Assembly (NCBI RefSeq): GCF_007830495.1
Contig: NZ_VLKW01000004.1
Location: 372,001 to 436,000 of the forward strand
Length of the DNA stretch: 64,000 nt
Reading direction: 5' to 3'
From: Pseudoduganella flava
GTDB lineage: Bacteria > Pseudomonadota > Gammaproteobacteria > Burkholderiales > Burkholderiaceae_D
In this document: positions 26,034 through 35,335 of the stretch, piece after piece
How the letters are laid out: each line of letters opens with the position of its first letter
Position numbering within the stretch: the first letter of the stretch is position 1
Translations under genes and position numbers: made by a program
The notes under the pieces: model-generated
The model's database searches: none
What the model was told of the DNA's origin: nothing
The model's input: only the letters and a program-made list of their open reading frames with translations

Positions 26034-27275
26034 ATGACCCAGAATTTGCCTCACCACACTCCGCTGTTTCACGCCCAGGATTACCAACTCCCCGACAGCA
26101 CGGGCCATTTCGGGCCATACGGCGGCTCGTTCGTTGCCGAGACGCTGACGCACGCATTGGCCGAGCTGAACGAGGCCTATGCCCGCTACAGCAAGGACCC
26201 CGAATTCCTCGAAGAGTTTCGCTACGAGCTGAAGCACTTCGTCGGCCGCCCGTCGCCGATCTACCACGCCAAGCGCTGGTCCGAGATCGCCGGCGGCGCG
26301 CAGATCTACTTCAAGCGCGAAGACCTGAACCACACGGGCGCGCACAAGATCAACAACGTGATCGGCCAGGCGTTGCTGGCCAAGCGCATGGGCAAGCCGC
26401 GCATCATCGCCGAGACGGGCGCCGGCCAGCACGGCGTCGCCACGGCGACGATCTGCGCCCGCTTCGGGCTCGAATGCGTCGTCTACATGGGCTCCGAGGA
26501 CGTCAAGCGCCAGGCGCAGAACGTCTACCGGATGAAGCTGCTGGGCGCGACCGTCGTGCCCGTCGAATCCGGCTCGAAGACGTTGAAGGACGCGCTGAAC
26601 GAAGCGATGCGCGACTGGGTCACGAACATCGAGAACACGTTCTACATCATCGGCACGGTGGCCGGCCCGCACCCTTACCCGATGCTGGTGCGCGACTTCC
26701 AGTCCGTGATCGGCGAGGAGTGTCTCGTGCAGATGCCGGAGATGGCGGGGCGCCAGCCGGACTACGTGCTGGCCTGCATCGGCGGCGGCTCGAACGCGAT
26801 GGGCATCTTCTACCCGTACATCGATCAGAAGGAGACGCAGCTGATCGGCGTCGAGGCGGCCGGCGAGGGCCTCGACACGGGCAAGCACGCGGCATCGCTG
26901 ACGAAGGGCTACCCGGGCGTCCTGCACGGCAACCGCACCTACCTGCTGCAAAGCGACGACGGCCAGATTATCGAGACGCACTCGGTGTCCGCCGGCCTGG
27001 ACTACCCGGGCGTGGGCCCGGAGCACGCGTGGCTGAAGGATTCCGGCCGCGCGCAGTACGTGTCGATCACGGACGAGGAAGCGCTGCGCGCCTTCCACGA
27101 CTGCTGCCACATCGAAGGCATCATTCCGGCACTGGAATCGTCGCACGCGCTGGCCTACGCCGCAAAGCTGGCGGCCACGCTGCCGAAGGACAAGATCGTG
27201 CTGGCGAACCTGTCCGGGCGGGGCGACAAGGACATGCATACGGTTGCGGAGCGGATGGGGCTGAAGTTCGGCTGA
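26034..27275 (+). CDS. trpB: Tryptophan synthase beta chain
   Basis: The 413-residue PLP enzyme condenses indole with serine. The PLP-binding Lys is in [15 protein letters not shown], the phosphate loop is GGGSNAMG, and the catalytic Glu is in [11 protein letters not shown]. It forms an alpha2-beta2 complex with TrpA, encoded next. The trpB-trpA gap is 116 bp, wider than usual, because a nested inverted-repeat element is inserted there. Confidence 0.97.
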   Translation: MTQNLPHHTPLFHAQDYQLPDSTGHFGPYGGSFVAETLTHALAELNEAYARYSKDPEFLEEFRYELKHFVGRPSPIYHAKRWSEIAGGAQIYFKREDLNHTGAHKINNVIGQALLAKRMGKPRIIAETGAGQHGVATATICARFGLECVVYMGSEDVKRQAQNVYRMKLLGATVVPVESGSKTLKDALNEAMRDWVTNIENTFYIIGTVAGPHPYPMLVRDFQSVIGEECLVQMPEMAGRQPDYVLACIGGGSNAMGIFYPYIDQKETQLIGVEAAGEGLDTGKHAASLTKGYPGVLHGNRTYLLQSDDGQIIETHSVSAGLDYPGVGPEHAWLKDSGRAQYVSITDEEALRAFHDCCHIEGIIPALESSHALAYAAKLAATLPKDKIVLANLSGRGDKDMHTVAERMGLKFG

Positions 27276-27310
27276 GGCCCGCTTTCTTAACGCAGTTGTC
27301 GTCAATCCTG

Positions 27311-27372
27311 ACCCCAATGCAAAACCTGGGGTCAGACCCGCCGGGTCTGACCCCTGCCTCTGCCGTTGGGGT
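27311..27372. repeat. Nested inverted-repeat element, copy 2 (trpB-trpA gap)
   Basis: The 62-bp element has outer arms ACCCCAA / TTGGGGT and inner arms GGGGTCAGACCC / GGGTCTGACCCC with spacer GCC. It is the reverse orientation of the copy at 14948-15010. Being between two genes of one operon, it will be transcribed and can form a strong hairpin just upstream of trpA. Confidence 0.8.
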
Positions 27373-27391
27373 TCTTCAAGCAGAGAACAAA

Positions 27392-28189
27392 ATGTCCCGT
27401 ATCGCCCAAACTTTCGACGCGCTGAAAGCGCACAACAAAACCGGTCTCGTGACCTTCATTACCGCCGGCGATCCGTCGCCCACACTGACGGTGCCGCTGC
27501 TGCACGCCCTCGTGGCGGGCGGCGCCGACGTGCTGGAGCTCGGCGTGCCGTTCTCCGACCCGATGGCCGAAGGGCCCGTGATCCAGCGCGCATGTGAGCG
27601 CGCACTGGCCAACGGCGTCGGCATCCATCAGGTGTTCGAGTACGTGCGCGAGTTCCGCGAGACCAACCAGCATACGCCCGTCGTGCTGATGGGCTACGCC
27701 AATCCGATCGAGCGGATCGGCGCGGATGCCTTCATCGAACAGTCGCGCGCCGCTGGCGCCGACGGCGCCATCATCGTCGACTACCCGCCCGAGGAGTGCG
27801 AGGAATTCGCCGTCAAGATGCGTGCGGCGGGCCTCGACCTGATCTTCCTGCTGGCACCGACGTCCACCGAGCAGCGCGTGCAGCAGGTCGCGCGCGTCGG
27901 CAGCGGCTTCTCGTACTACGTGTCGCTGAAAGGCGTGACGGGGGCGGGCCACATCGACACGACCGAAGTGGCCGCTCGCATCGCCGCGATCCGCCAGCAC
28001 GTCAGCCTGCCGATCGGCGTCGGCTTCGGCATCCGCGACGGCGCGACGGCGAAGGCGGTGGCCAGCGTGGCCGACGCCGTCGTCATCGGCAGCCGGATCA
28101 TCCAGGAAATCGAAGCAAGCGACCCGGCCGAAGCCCCCGCCGCCGTGCAGCGCTTCGTCGCAAGCATCCGCAGCGCGCTGGACGAGTAA
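27392..28189 (+). CDS. trpA: Tryptophan synthase alpha chain
   Basis: The 265-residue TIM barrel releases indole from indole-3-glycerol phosphate. Catalytic Glu is in [11 protein letters not shown] and catalytic Asp in IIVDYPPEE. The phosphate-binding end is [15 protein letters not shown]. The ATG at 27392 begins the family N-terminus [13 protein letters not shown] and lies 19 bp downstream of the repeat element. It works with TrpB by tunnelling indole. Confidence 0.97.
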   Translation: MSRIAQTFDALKAHNKTGLVTFITAGDPSPTLTVPLLHALVAGGADVLELGVPFSDPMAEGPVIQRACERALANGVGIHQVFEYVREFRETNQHTPVVLMGYANPIERIGADAFIEQSRAAGADGAIIVDYPPEECEEFAVKMRAAGLDLIFLLAPTSTEQRVQQVARVGSGFSYYVSLKGVTGAGHIDTTEVAARIAAIRQHVSLPIGVGFGIRDGATAKAVASVADAVVIGSRIIQEIEASDPAEAPAAVQRFVASIRSALDE

Positions 28190-28200
28190 GCGCTAACGGA

Positions 28201-28310
28201 TGAGTTCGTGTCCACCCTGGGGTCAGACCCGGACACGAGACACGAGCTGATCCGTATGACAGCCGAGCCTGTGTCCTGTCGGGGTCTGACCCCAGCAGGA
28301 CACGAACTCA
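28201..28310. repeat. Large inverted repeat containing two GGGGTCTGACCCC palindromes
   Basis: TGAGTTCGTGTCC (28201-28213) and GGACACGAACTCA (28298-28310) are perfect inverted ends. Inside, GGGGTCAGACCC (28219-28230) is framed by CGTGTCC / GGACACG, and GGGGTCTGACCCC (28281-28293) by GTGTCCTG / CAGGACAC. It follows trpA by 11 bp and may act as its transcript end. Confidence 0.75.
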
Positions 28311-28370
28311 GCCATAGCTGGAAGCCGCATGAAATCTCACGTGCGTGCGGAAAGTTGTCATTCCTGAATG

Positions 28371-28400
28371 TTCGACACGGCTGGCATAAACGGCTACACT
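28371..28400 (+). promoter_or_regulatory. Candidate accD promoter
   Basis: TTCGAC at 28371-28376 and TACACT at 28395-28400 are spaced by 18 bp, with accD 31 bp further. It lies downstream of the trpA repeat, giving accD its own start. Confidence 0.5.
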
Positions 28401-28431
28401 GCGCCCCTAAGTCAGAGCAACAGGAGAATTT

Positions 28432-29304
28432 ATGAGCTGGTTGGAAAAACTGCTTCCCCCGCGTATCCAGCGCTCGGAAGCCGCCGCCCGCAAGACGATG
28501 CCGGAAGGGCTGTGGGTCAAGTGCCCGTCCTGCGAGGCCGTTCTGTACCGTACCGATCTCGAGTCGAACCTGCATGTCTGCCCCAAGTGCGACCACCACA
28601 TGCGCATCCGCGCCCGCGAGCGCCTCGATGCGCTGCTCGACGCCGGCGGCCGCTATGAAATCGGCCAGGAAACGCTGCCGGTCGATTCGCTGAAGTTCAA
28701 GGACAGCAAGAAATACCCCGACCGCCTGAAGCAGGCGATGGAAGCCACCGGCGAGACCGATGCGATGATCTGCATGGGTGGTTCGATCATGAGCCTGCCC
28801 GTTGTCGTCGCGTGCTTCGAATTCGAATTCATGGGCGGCTCGATGGGTTCCGTCGTCGGCGAACGCTTCGCTCGCGCGGCCCAGGTGGCGCTCGAGCAGA
28901 AGGTGCCGTTCATCTGCATCACCGCCACCGGCGGTGCGCGGATGCAGGAAGGCCTGCTGTCGCTGATGCAGATGGCGAAGACGACGTCGATGCTGACCAA
29001 GCTGTCCGAGAAGAAGCTGCCGTTCATCAGCGTGCTGACCGACCCGACGATGGGCGGCGTGTCCGCGTCGTTCGCGTTCATGGGCGACGTCGTGATGGCC
29101 GAGCCGAAAGCGCTGATCGGCTTCGCCGGCCCGCGCGTCATCGAGAACACCGTGCGCGAGAAGCTGCCGGAAGGCTTCCAGCGCAGCGAGTTCCTGCTGA
29201 CCAAGGGCGCGATCGACATGATCGTCGACCGCCGCAAGATGCGCGAGGAAATCGCCCGCCTGCTGGCGCTGCTGCAGAACCAGGCCGCGGAAGTCCTGGC
29301 GTAA
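28432..29304 (+). CDS. accD: Acetyl-CoA carboxylase carboxyltransferase subunit beta
   Basis: The 290-residue subunit carries an N-terminal zinc ribbon (Cys31, Cys34, Cys50, Cys53) and a crotonase-like carboxyltransferase fold with [13 protein letters not shown] and [14 protein letters not shown]. With AccA it transfers carboxyl from biotin to acetyl-CoA in the first step of fatty acid synthesis. AGGAGA precedes the ATG. A GC-rich hairpin with no T-run follows (29338-29365). Confidence 0.96.
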   Translation: MSWLEKLLPPRIQRSEAAARKTMPEGLWVKCPSCEAVLYRTDLESNLHVCPKCDHHMRIRARERLDALLDAGGRYEIGQETLPVDSLKFKDSKKYPDRLKQAMEATGETDAMICMGGSIMSLPVVVACFEFEFMGGSMGSVVGERFARAAQVALEQKVPFICITATGGARMQEGLLSLMQMAKTTSMLTKLSEKKLPFISVLTDPTMGGVSASFAFMGDVVMAEPKALIGFAGPRVIENTVREKLPEGFQRSEFLLTKGAIDMIVDRRKMREEIARLLALLQNQAAEVLA

Positions 29305-29422
29305 GCGCACGGCGCCGCCAACCACCGCAAGCCCGACGGGGCCGGCTCTGCAAGGGGCCGGCCCCGCGTTTCATTCCGGCGCGCTACAATGCCGCCTTCG
29401 CCGATTTTTGCCGAGAAGCCGT

Positions 29423-30709
29423 ATGTCCACCCCGACCACCTTGCCCGCATGGCTCGCGCTGCTCGAGTCGCGCCACGCCGAAACCGTCATCAACATGGGC
29501 CTCGACCGTGTGCACGCCGTGAAGGAGCGCATGCAGCTGCGGTTCACGTGCCCCGTCATCATGGTCGCGGGCACCAACGGCAAGGGCTCCACGTGCGCGA
29601 TGCTCGAATCGATCCTGCTGCGCGCCGGCTACCGCGTCGGCCTGTACATCAAGCCGCACTTCCTCGACTTCAACGAGCGCGCCCGCATCAACGGCGACCT
29701 CGCCACCGATGACGTGCTGGTGGCCGCGTTCGATGCCGTCGAGGCGGTGCGCGGCGATACCCCGCTGACGTACTTCGAGTTCACGACGTTGGCGATCATG
29801 CACCTGATGAGCAAGTCGAAGCTGGACGTGGCGATCCTCGAGGTGGGCCTGGGTGGCCGCCTGGACGCCGTCAACGTCGCCGATGCGGACGTATCGATCG
29901 TCACCAGCGTCGACATCGATCACGTCGACTACCTGGGCGGCACGCGCGAACAGATCGGCTTCGAGAAGGCCGGCATTTTCCGCCCTGGCAAGGCGGCGAT
30001 CTGCAGCGACCCGGTGCCGCCGCAGTCGCTGATCGACCATGCCAGCGCGATCGGCGCGGACCTGTGGCTGATGGGCCGCGACTTCAACTACGCCGGCGAC
30101 AAGCAGCAGTGGAACTACGGCGGCCGCTCGATGCGCCGCAATTCGCTGGCTTACCCGAGCCTGCGCGGCGCCAACCAGCTGCTGAACGCATCGGCCGCGC
30201 TGGCCGCGCTGGAAGTGCTGAAGAACGAATTGCCGGTCGGCGCGCAGGAAGTGCGGCATGGCCTCGTCACCGTCGAGCTGCCGGGCCGCTTCCAGGTGCT
30301 GCCGGGCCGTCCGACCGTGATCCTGGACGTGGCTCACAATCCCCACGCGGCATCCGCGCTGAACCAGAACCTGGGCAATATGGGCTTCCATCCGTACACG
30401 TTCGCCGTGTTCGGCTCGATGCACGACAAGGACATCGATGGCGTGCTGAAAGCCATCGGCGGCTCGATCGATCACTGGTGCCTGACGAACCTGCCGTCCC
30501 CGCGCGCGGCCAGCGCATCGGAACTGGCCGCGAAGGTGCAGGCAATTGTGCCGGACCCGCATGAAAAGACAGTCAACGTCTTCGATACCCCCGCACAAGC
30601 TTTTGCGAATGCAACGAGCCGAGCCGGCGAGAATGATAGAATTGTGGTCTTTGGATCGTTCCTCACGGTCGCCGGCGTGATGGCCGCCCGAAAATCCTCT
30701 CTACACTGA
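29423..30709 (+). CDS. folC: Dihydrofolate/folylpolyglutamate synthase
   Basis: The 428-residue Mur-ligase-type enzyme adds glutamate to folates and makes dihydrofolate. The ATP loop is VAGTNGKGST; LEVGLGGRLDAVN, the SVDIDHVDYLGGTREQIGFEK segment and LDVAHNPHA are family blocks. The ATG at 29423 starts MSTPTTLPAWL; an upstream TTG in the same frame is less likely. It stands between accD and the SPOR gene as in other betaproteobacteria. Confidence 0.95.
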   Translation: MSTPTTLPAWLALLESRHAETVINMGLDRVHAVKERMQLRFTCPVIMVAGTNGKGSTCAMLESILLRAGYRVGLYIKPHFLDFNERARINGDLATDDVLVAAFDAVEAVRGDTPLTYFEFTTLAIMHLMSKSKLDVAILEVGLGGRLDAVNVADADVSIVTSVDIDHVDYLGGTREQIGFEKAGIFRPGKAAICSDPVPPQSLIDHASAIGADLWLMGRDFNYAGDKQQWNYGGRSMRRNSLAYPSLRGANQLLNASAALAALEVLKNELPVGAQEVRHGLVTVELPGRFQVLPGRPTVILDVAHNPHAASALNQNLGNMGFHPYTFAVFGSMHDKDIDGVLKAIGGSIDHWCLTNLPSPRAASASELAAKVQAIVPDPHEKTVNVFDTPAQAFANATSRAGENDRIVVFGSFLTVAGVMAARKSSLH

Positions 30710-30720
30710 CGAACACACGC

Positions 30721-31698
30721 ATGGGCTTGTTCTCGAAATTCGGAAAAAACAAGCAGCAGTCCACTGAAGACAGCGGCTACTACCGCGCCGCCGACGACCG
30801 CGCCCTGACGGAGCGGGCGAGGTCGAAGCGCGCGTCCAGCGAGGCGGGCGCGGTGCCCGGCGCCGCCCGCCGTTCCCGCAAGGATGCGCCCGACCCTGTG
30901 CTGCCCGAAAAGAAGCGGGCACGCCGCCGCCTCGTCGGCGCGATCGCGCTGGCGCTGGCTGTCGCGATCGGCCTGCCGATGGTGCTCGATTCGGAGCCGA
31001 AGCCGCTCGCGAACGATATCGCGATCCAGATCCCGTCGAAGGACAAACCGTCCGACGCGCCAGCCGAGGCCGCGCCCGCCGCCGCCGAGACGAAGCCGCG
31101 CCAGGCCGATGCGCTCGACCAGAGCGAGGAAATCGTCGAGCCGGCCGATGAGCCGAAGGAGCCCGTGAAGGTTGCCGCGCGCGAGGTCAAACCGGCCATT
31201 GCGGCGGAGCCAAAGCTTGCCGAGCACAAACCGGAACCGAAGGCCGAGTTCAAGCCCGAACCGAAGCCGGAGCCGAAGCATGAGGTGAAACCGGAGCCGA
31301 AGAAGGAGCCGGAACCGAAGAAGGTCGCGGAAGCGAAACCCGAGCCGAAGAAGCCCGAGGTCAAGCCGGAAGCGAAGGAAAGCAAGCCGGAGCCGAAGCA
31401 CGAAGCAAAGCCGGACGATGCTTCCCGTGCGTTGGCGATCCTGGAAGGCAAGCCCGCCGCGGCCCCCGCCGATGGGGGCCGCTACGTGATCCAGGTGGCC
31501 GCGCTGTCCGCCAAGGACAAGGTGGATGAGCTGCAGGGCAAGCTGCGCGATGCCGGCATCAAGTCGTTCACGCAGAAGTCGCCCACTGGCGACCTGACCC
31601 GCGTGAAGGTGGGCCCGTTCGGCAGCCGCGAAGAGGCGGAAAAGGCCAAGGCGAAGCTGCAGAAGATCGGGCTGTCGGGCAGCCTGATCCCGGCCTGA
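30721..31698 (+). CDS. SPOR domain protein (DedD-like)
   Basis: The 325-residue protein has a short basic cytoplasmic part, one membrane helix (about 75-92, LVGAIALALAVAIGLPMVL), a long Lys/Glu/Pro repeat region (about 150-230, EPKPEPKHEVKPEPKK) and a C-terminal SPOR domain (about 245-325, GRYVIQVAALSAKDKVDEL). SPOR domains bind denuded peptidoglycan at the division site. The folC-dedD-cvpA-purF order matches E. coli and supports a DedD role. The charged repeat likely spans the periplasm. Confidence 0.9.
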   Translation: MGLFSKFGKNKQQSTEDSGYYRAADDRALTERARSKRASSEAGAVPGAARRSRKDAPDPVLPEKKRARRRLVGAIALALAVAIGLPMVLDSEPKPLANDIAIQIPSKDKPSDAPAEAAPAAAETKPRQADALDQSEEIVEPADEPKEPVKVAAREVKPAIAAEPKLAEHKPEPKAEFKPEPKPEPKHEVKPEPKKEPEPKKVAEAKPEPKKPEVKPEAKESKPEPKHEAKPDDASRALAILEGKPAAAPADGGRYVIQVAALSAKDKVDELQGKLRDAGIKSFTQKSPTGDLTRVKVGPFGSREEAEKAKAKLQKIGLSGSLIPA

Positions 31699-31729
31699 TG
31701 GTGTCTGACGCTGTGACGATCCGGGCGCT

Positions 31730-32218
31730 GTGACGATTTTCGATTACATCGTGTTGTTCGTGCTGGTCGCCTCCGTGGTCATCAGTACGATGCGGGGGCT
31801 GATTAAGGAAGTCCTGTCGCTGCTGGGCTGGATCGTTGCCTTCGTTGTCGCGAATGCCTATGGCGCGGCGCTGGCGCAGATGCTGCCGGCCATCGTGCCG
31901 GGCGAGGTGATCCGCCTGATCGTGGCGTTCCTGGCGCTGTTCATCGGCGTGCGCATCCTGATGGGATTGCTGGCGATGGCCGTGTCGGCGCTGATCGAAG
32001 CGGGCGGCCTGTCGGTGGCCGACCGCGGCCTGGGCGGCCTGTTCGGCCTGGCGCGCGGACTTGTAATCGTGCTGGCGGGTGTCATATTGTGCGGGATGAC
32101 GTCGATCCCGCAGCAGGACTTCTGGCGCCACGCGATGCTCAGCCCGATGGCCGAGAGCGGCGCCCGCACCGTGAAACCTTTTCTGCCCGCTGCCCTGGCG
32201 CAGCACGTGCAATTTTAG
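31730..32218 (+). CDS. cvpA: CvpA family membrane protein
   Basis: The 162-residue inner-membrane protein has four predicted helices and the CvpA N-terminus TIFDYIVLFVLVASVVISTMRG. CvpA is named for colicin V production and is tied to envelope stress and purF. The start is GTG, the only start matching the family N-terminus. purF follows after 39 bp. Confidence 0.92.
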   Translation: MTIFDYIVLFVLVASVVISTMRGLIKEVLSLLGWIVAFVVANAYGAALAQMLPAIVPGEVIRLIVAFLALFIGVRILMGLLAMAVSALIEAGGLSVADRGLGGLFGLARGLVIVLAGVILCGMTSIPQQDFWRHAMLSPMAESGARTVKPFLPAALAQHVQF

Positions 32219-32257
32219 AATTCGTTAAATCCGTAGCACCCTGTTCAGGAGCGCATT

Positions 32258-33781
32258 ATGTGTGGCATCGTCGGCGTCGTTTCCCATCAACCTGTCAACC
32301 AGCTGCTGTATGACGCGCTGCTGCTGTTGCAACACCGTGGCCAGGATGCGGCAGGCATCGCCACCAACCACAGCAGTATGTTCTCGATGCACAAGGCAAA
32401 CGGCCTCGTGCGTGACGTGTTCCGCACCCGTAACATGCGTTCGCTGATGGGCAACTCCGGCATCGGCCACTGCCGTTATCCGACGGCCGGCTCGTCGTCG
32501 GAAGAGGAAGCGCAGCCGTTCTACGTCAACGCACCGTTCGGCATCACGCTGGCCCACAACGGCAACCTGACGAACTGGGAACAGCTGAAGCAGGAGATGT
32601 TCAAGAACGACCGCCGGCACATCAACACGGACTCCGATTCGGAAGTGCTGCTGAACGTGCTCGCGCACGAGATCATGAAGGCCACGACGGGCTATTCGCT
32701 GGAGCCGTCGACGCTGTTCGAAGCCGTGACGGTGCTGAACCGCCGCGTGCGCGGCGGCTACGCGGCCGTTGCCCAGATCGCCGACGTGGGCCTGCTGGGC
32801 TTCCGCGATCCGTACGGCATCCGCCCGCTGTGCTACGGCATCAATGAAACGGAGCAGGGCACGGAGTACATGCTGGCGTCCGAGTCCGTTGCGCTGGAAG
32901 GCGCGGGCTTCCGCTTCGTGCGCGACGTGAAGCCGGGCGAGGCCGTGTTCATCGACGCGGAGAACCACCTGCACAGCCAGATGTGCGCGGACAATCCGTC
33001 GCTGAACCCGTGCGTGTTCGAGTACGTGTACCTGGCGCGGCCGGACTCCGTCATCGACGGCGCATCCGTCTACAGCACGCGCCTGAAGATGGGCGAGTAC
33101 CTGGCCGAGAAGATCAAGCGCGAAGGCCTGGCCGACGACATCGACGTCGTGATGCCGATCCCCGATTCGTCGCGCCCCGCCGCGATCCAGCTGGCACTGC
33201 GCCTCGGCAAGGAATACCGCGAAGGCTTCATCAAGAACCGCTACATCGGCCGCACCTTCATCATGCCGGGCCAGGCGCTGCGCAAGAAATCCGTGCGCCA
33301 GAAGCTGAACGCGATCGGCGACGAGTTCAAGGGCAAGAACGTGCTGCTGGTCGACGACTCGATCGTGCGCGGCACGACCAGCCGTGAGATCGTGCAGATG
33401 GCACGCGACTCGGGCGCGAAGAAAGTGATCTTCGCCTCCGCCGCGCCGCCGGTGCTGTACCCGAACGTGTACGGCATCGACATGCCGACCCGCGACGAGC
33501 TGATCGCCCACGGCCGCACCGTCGAGGAAGTGTGCAAGGAAATCACGGCGGACGCACTGGTCTACCAGGACCTGGAAGACCTGAAGAAATCGATCTCCGA
33601 CGTGAACCCGGCGCTGACGAGCTTCGAGGCATCGTGCTTCGACGGCAAGTACATCACGGGCGACGTCTCGCCCGAATACCTGGACCGCATCGAGCACGCC
33701 CGCCACAACCCGAAGGCAAAGGGGGCCGAGGACGCGGCGCGCACGCAGCTGAACCTGAACGCTGCGACGACCGAGGCATAA
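32258..33781 (+). CDS. purF: Amidophosphoribosyltransferase
   Basis: The 507-residue enzyme performs the committed step of purine synthesis. Its N-terminal glutaminase domain starts with the nucleophile Cys2 (MCGIVGVV). The phosphoribosyl domain has the PRPP motif VLLVDDSIVRGTTSREIV. It is closed by a good terminator. Confidence 0.97.
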   Translation: MCGIVGVVSHQPVNQLLYDALLLLQHRGQDAAGIATNHSSMFSMHKANGLVRDVFRTRNMRSLMGNSGIGHCRYPTAGSSSEEEAQPFYVNAPFGITLAHNGNLTNWEQLKQEMFKNDRRHINTDSDSEVLLNVLAHEIMKATTGYSLEPSTLFEAVTVLNRRVRGGYAAVAQIADVGLLGFRDPYGIRPLCYGINETEQGTEYMLASESVALEGAGFRFVRDVKPGEAVFIDAENHLHSQMCADNPSLNPCVFEYVYLARPDSVIDGASVYSTRLKMGEYLAEKIKREGLADDIDVVMPIPDSSRPAAIQLALRLGKEYREGFIKNRYIGRTFIMPGQALRKKSVRQKLNAIGDEFKGKNVLLVDDSIVRGTTSREIVQMARDSGAKKVIFASAAPPVLYPNVYGIDMPTRDELIAHGRTVEEVCKEITADALVYQDLEDLKKSISDVNPALTSFEASCFDGKYITGDVSPEYLDRIEHARHNPKAKGAEDAARTQLNLNAATTEA

Positions 33782-33786
33782 CTAAC

Positions 33787-33812
33787 GGGCTCCTGACGGA
33801 GCCCTTTTCTTT
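33787..33812 (+). terminator. purF terminator
   Basis: GGGCTCC, loop TGAC, GGAGCCC, then TTTTCTTT. It begins 6 bp after the purF stop. Confidence 0.88.
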
Positions 33813-33820
33813 CCTAAAAC

Positions 33821-33948
33821 GGGGTAGACCCCGATTTCGAGAAACATTTCCAAAATCCGGGGACCAAAATCCGGGGACTGTCCCTCGATTCAGGAAACAT
33901 TGCCAGAAACGAGGGACAGTCCCCTGTTGTAAAACAACCGAAAAAGTT
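33821..33948. repeat. Modular palindromic repeats, mixed types, upstream of the PLP enzyme gene
   Basis: GGGGTAGACCCC (33821-33832) is followed by TTTCGAGAAACATTTCC. Then comes a 52-bp GGGACTGTCCC-type unit (33873-33924) with core TTCAGGAAACATTGCC, ending in TTGTAAAACAACCGAAAAAG. The second part is nearly repeated at 34018-34092. The 33782-34093 gap holds only the terminator and these repeats. Confidence 0.75.
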
Positions 33949-34017
33949 GGGGCGCGGCACGGATTCCGACGGTTAAACCTTCCCGCTCCCTCTGGCTGAT
34001 CGATGTTTCCAAAATCG

Positions 34018-34092
34018 AGGGACTGTCCCCCGATTCAGGAAATATTTCCAAAATTGAGGGACAGTCCCTCGTTGTAAAACGACCGAAAAGTT
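34018..34092. repeat. GGGACTGTCCC-type repeat directly before the PLP enzyme start
   Basis: AGGGACTGTCCCC and AGGGACAGTCCCT (ending 34069) bracket TTCAGGAAATATTTCC, followed by TTGTAAAACGACCGAAAAG up to the start codon. It is a near-duplicate of 33873-33948, so the leader before the gene has been copied. No strong ribosome site is visible. Confidence 0.75.
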
Positions 34093-34093
34093 T

Positions 34094-35335
34094 ATGAGCG
34101 AGAAAAAGAACTACGGATTCACGACGACGATCCTGCATGGCGATCGGCAGAAGACCATCGAGCACGGGTCGCTGCACAAGCCCGTCCATACTTCCGTCGC
34201 GTTCGGCTATACGGATGCGCGGCAGCTGGCGTCGGTGTTCCAGGGCCGCGAGCCGGGCTTCCGGTATGGGCGGCAGGGCAATCCGACGGTGTCGGCGCTG
34301 GAGGAGAAGGTCAACAAGATGGAGGGCGGCGTCGCCACTCTGTGTTTCGCCACCGGCATGGGCGCGATCGGCGCCGTGTTCCAGGCGCTGCTGCGTGCCG
34401 GCGACCACGTCGTGTCGTCGTCGTTCCTGTTCGGGAACACGAATTCGCTGTGGCAGACGGTGGCCGGGCAGGGCGTCGGCGTCGATTTCGTCGATGCGAC
34501 CGATATCGCGAACGTCGCCGCGGCGCTGAAGGACAACACGCGCATCGTGTTCGTCGAGACGATCGCCAACCCGCGCACGCAGATCGCCGACCTGCGGCGC
34601 ATCGGCGAACTGTGTGCCGAGAAGGGCATCCTGTACATCGTCGACAACACGATGACGACGCCCTACCTGTTCCGCCCGAAGGCGGTCGGCGCGGGCCTTG
34701 TCGTCAATGCGCTGACGAAGTCGATCGCCGGCCACGGCATCGCGCTGGGCGGCAGCCTGACCGATACCGGCGCCTACGACTGGAGCCGCTACCCGAACAT
34801 CTTCGAGAACTACAAGAAGGCGGCCCCAAGCATGTGGGGCATCACGCAGATCCGCGCGAAAGGCTTGCGCGACTTCGGCGCGTCGCTGGGCCCGGAGGCC
34901 GCGCATCACATCGCCGTCGGTGCCGAGACGCTGGCGCTGCGCATGGAGCGCACCTGCGCCAATGCCAAGGCCCTCGCTGAGATGCTGGAAGCTGATCCGC
35001 GCGTCGCCGCCGTCCACTATCCGGGCCTGCCGTCGCACCCGCAGCACCGGATCGCGGGCGAGCTGTTCAAGTCGTACGGCTCGCTGTTCAGCTTCGAGCT
35101 GAAGGACGGCATCGATTGCTTCGATTACCTGAACCGGCTGAAGATCGCCATCCCCGCGTCGAACCTGGGCGACACTCGCACGCTCGTGATCCCCGTCGCG
35201 CACACGATCTTCTACGAGATGGGGGCGGAGCGCCGCGCATCGATGGGGATCGCCGAGTCGCTGATCCGCGTCTCCGTCGGCATCGAGGATACGGCGGACC
35301 TCGTCGACGACTTCAAGAGCGCGCTGGACGCATGA
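34094..35335 (+). CDS. Cystathionine gamma-synthase family PLP enzyme
   Basis: The 413-residue protein belongs to the Cys/Met metabolism PLP family. The PLP Lys is Lys209 (NALTKSIAGHG), with RYGRQGNPT and FATGMGAIGAVFQ as family blocks. Position after purF is where betaproteobacteria often carry metZ (O-succinylhomoserine sulfhydrylase), but this sequence (NYGFTTTILH start, HTIFYEMGAERRASMG end) belongs to a branch usually left as cystathionine gamma-synthase family. The exact reaction is not settled from sequence. It overlaps the next gene by 4 bp. Confidence 0.85.
   Translation: MSEKKNYGFTTTILHGDRQKTIEHGSLHKPVHTSVAFGYTDARQLASVFQGREPGFRYGRQGNPTVSALEEKVNKMEGGVATLCFATGMGAIGAVFQALLRAGDHVVSSSFLFGNTNSLWQTVAGQGVGVDFVDATDIANVAAALKDNTRIVFVETIANPRTQIADLRRIGELCAEKGILYIVDNTMTTPYLFRPKAVGAGLVVNALTKSIAGHGIALGGSLTDTGAYDWSRYPNIFENYKKAAPSMWGITQIRAKGLRDFGASLGPEAAHHIAVGAETLALRMERTCANAKALAEMLEADPRVAAVHYPGLPSHPQHRIAGELFKSYGSLFSFELKDGIDCFDYLNRLKIAIPASNLGDTRTLVIPVAHTIFYEMGAERRASMGIAESLIRVSVGIEDTADLVDDFKSALDA

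Noticed and set aside
29338-29370. GC-rich hairpin after accD as terminator
   Set aside because: A 9-bp stem is present but there is no U-run, so it is not listed as a terminator.
34094-35335. Naming the PLP enzyme metZ from its place after purF
   Set aside because: The sequence belongs to a less-defined branch of the family; position alone does not fix the reaction.
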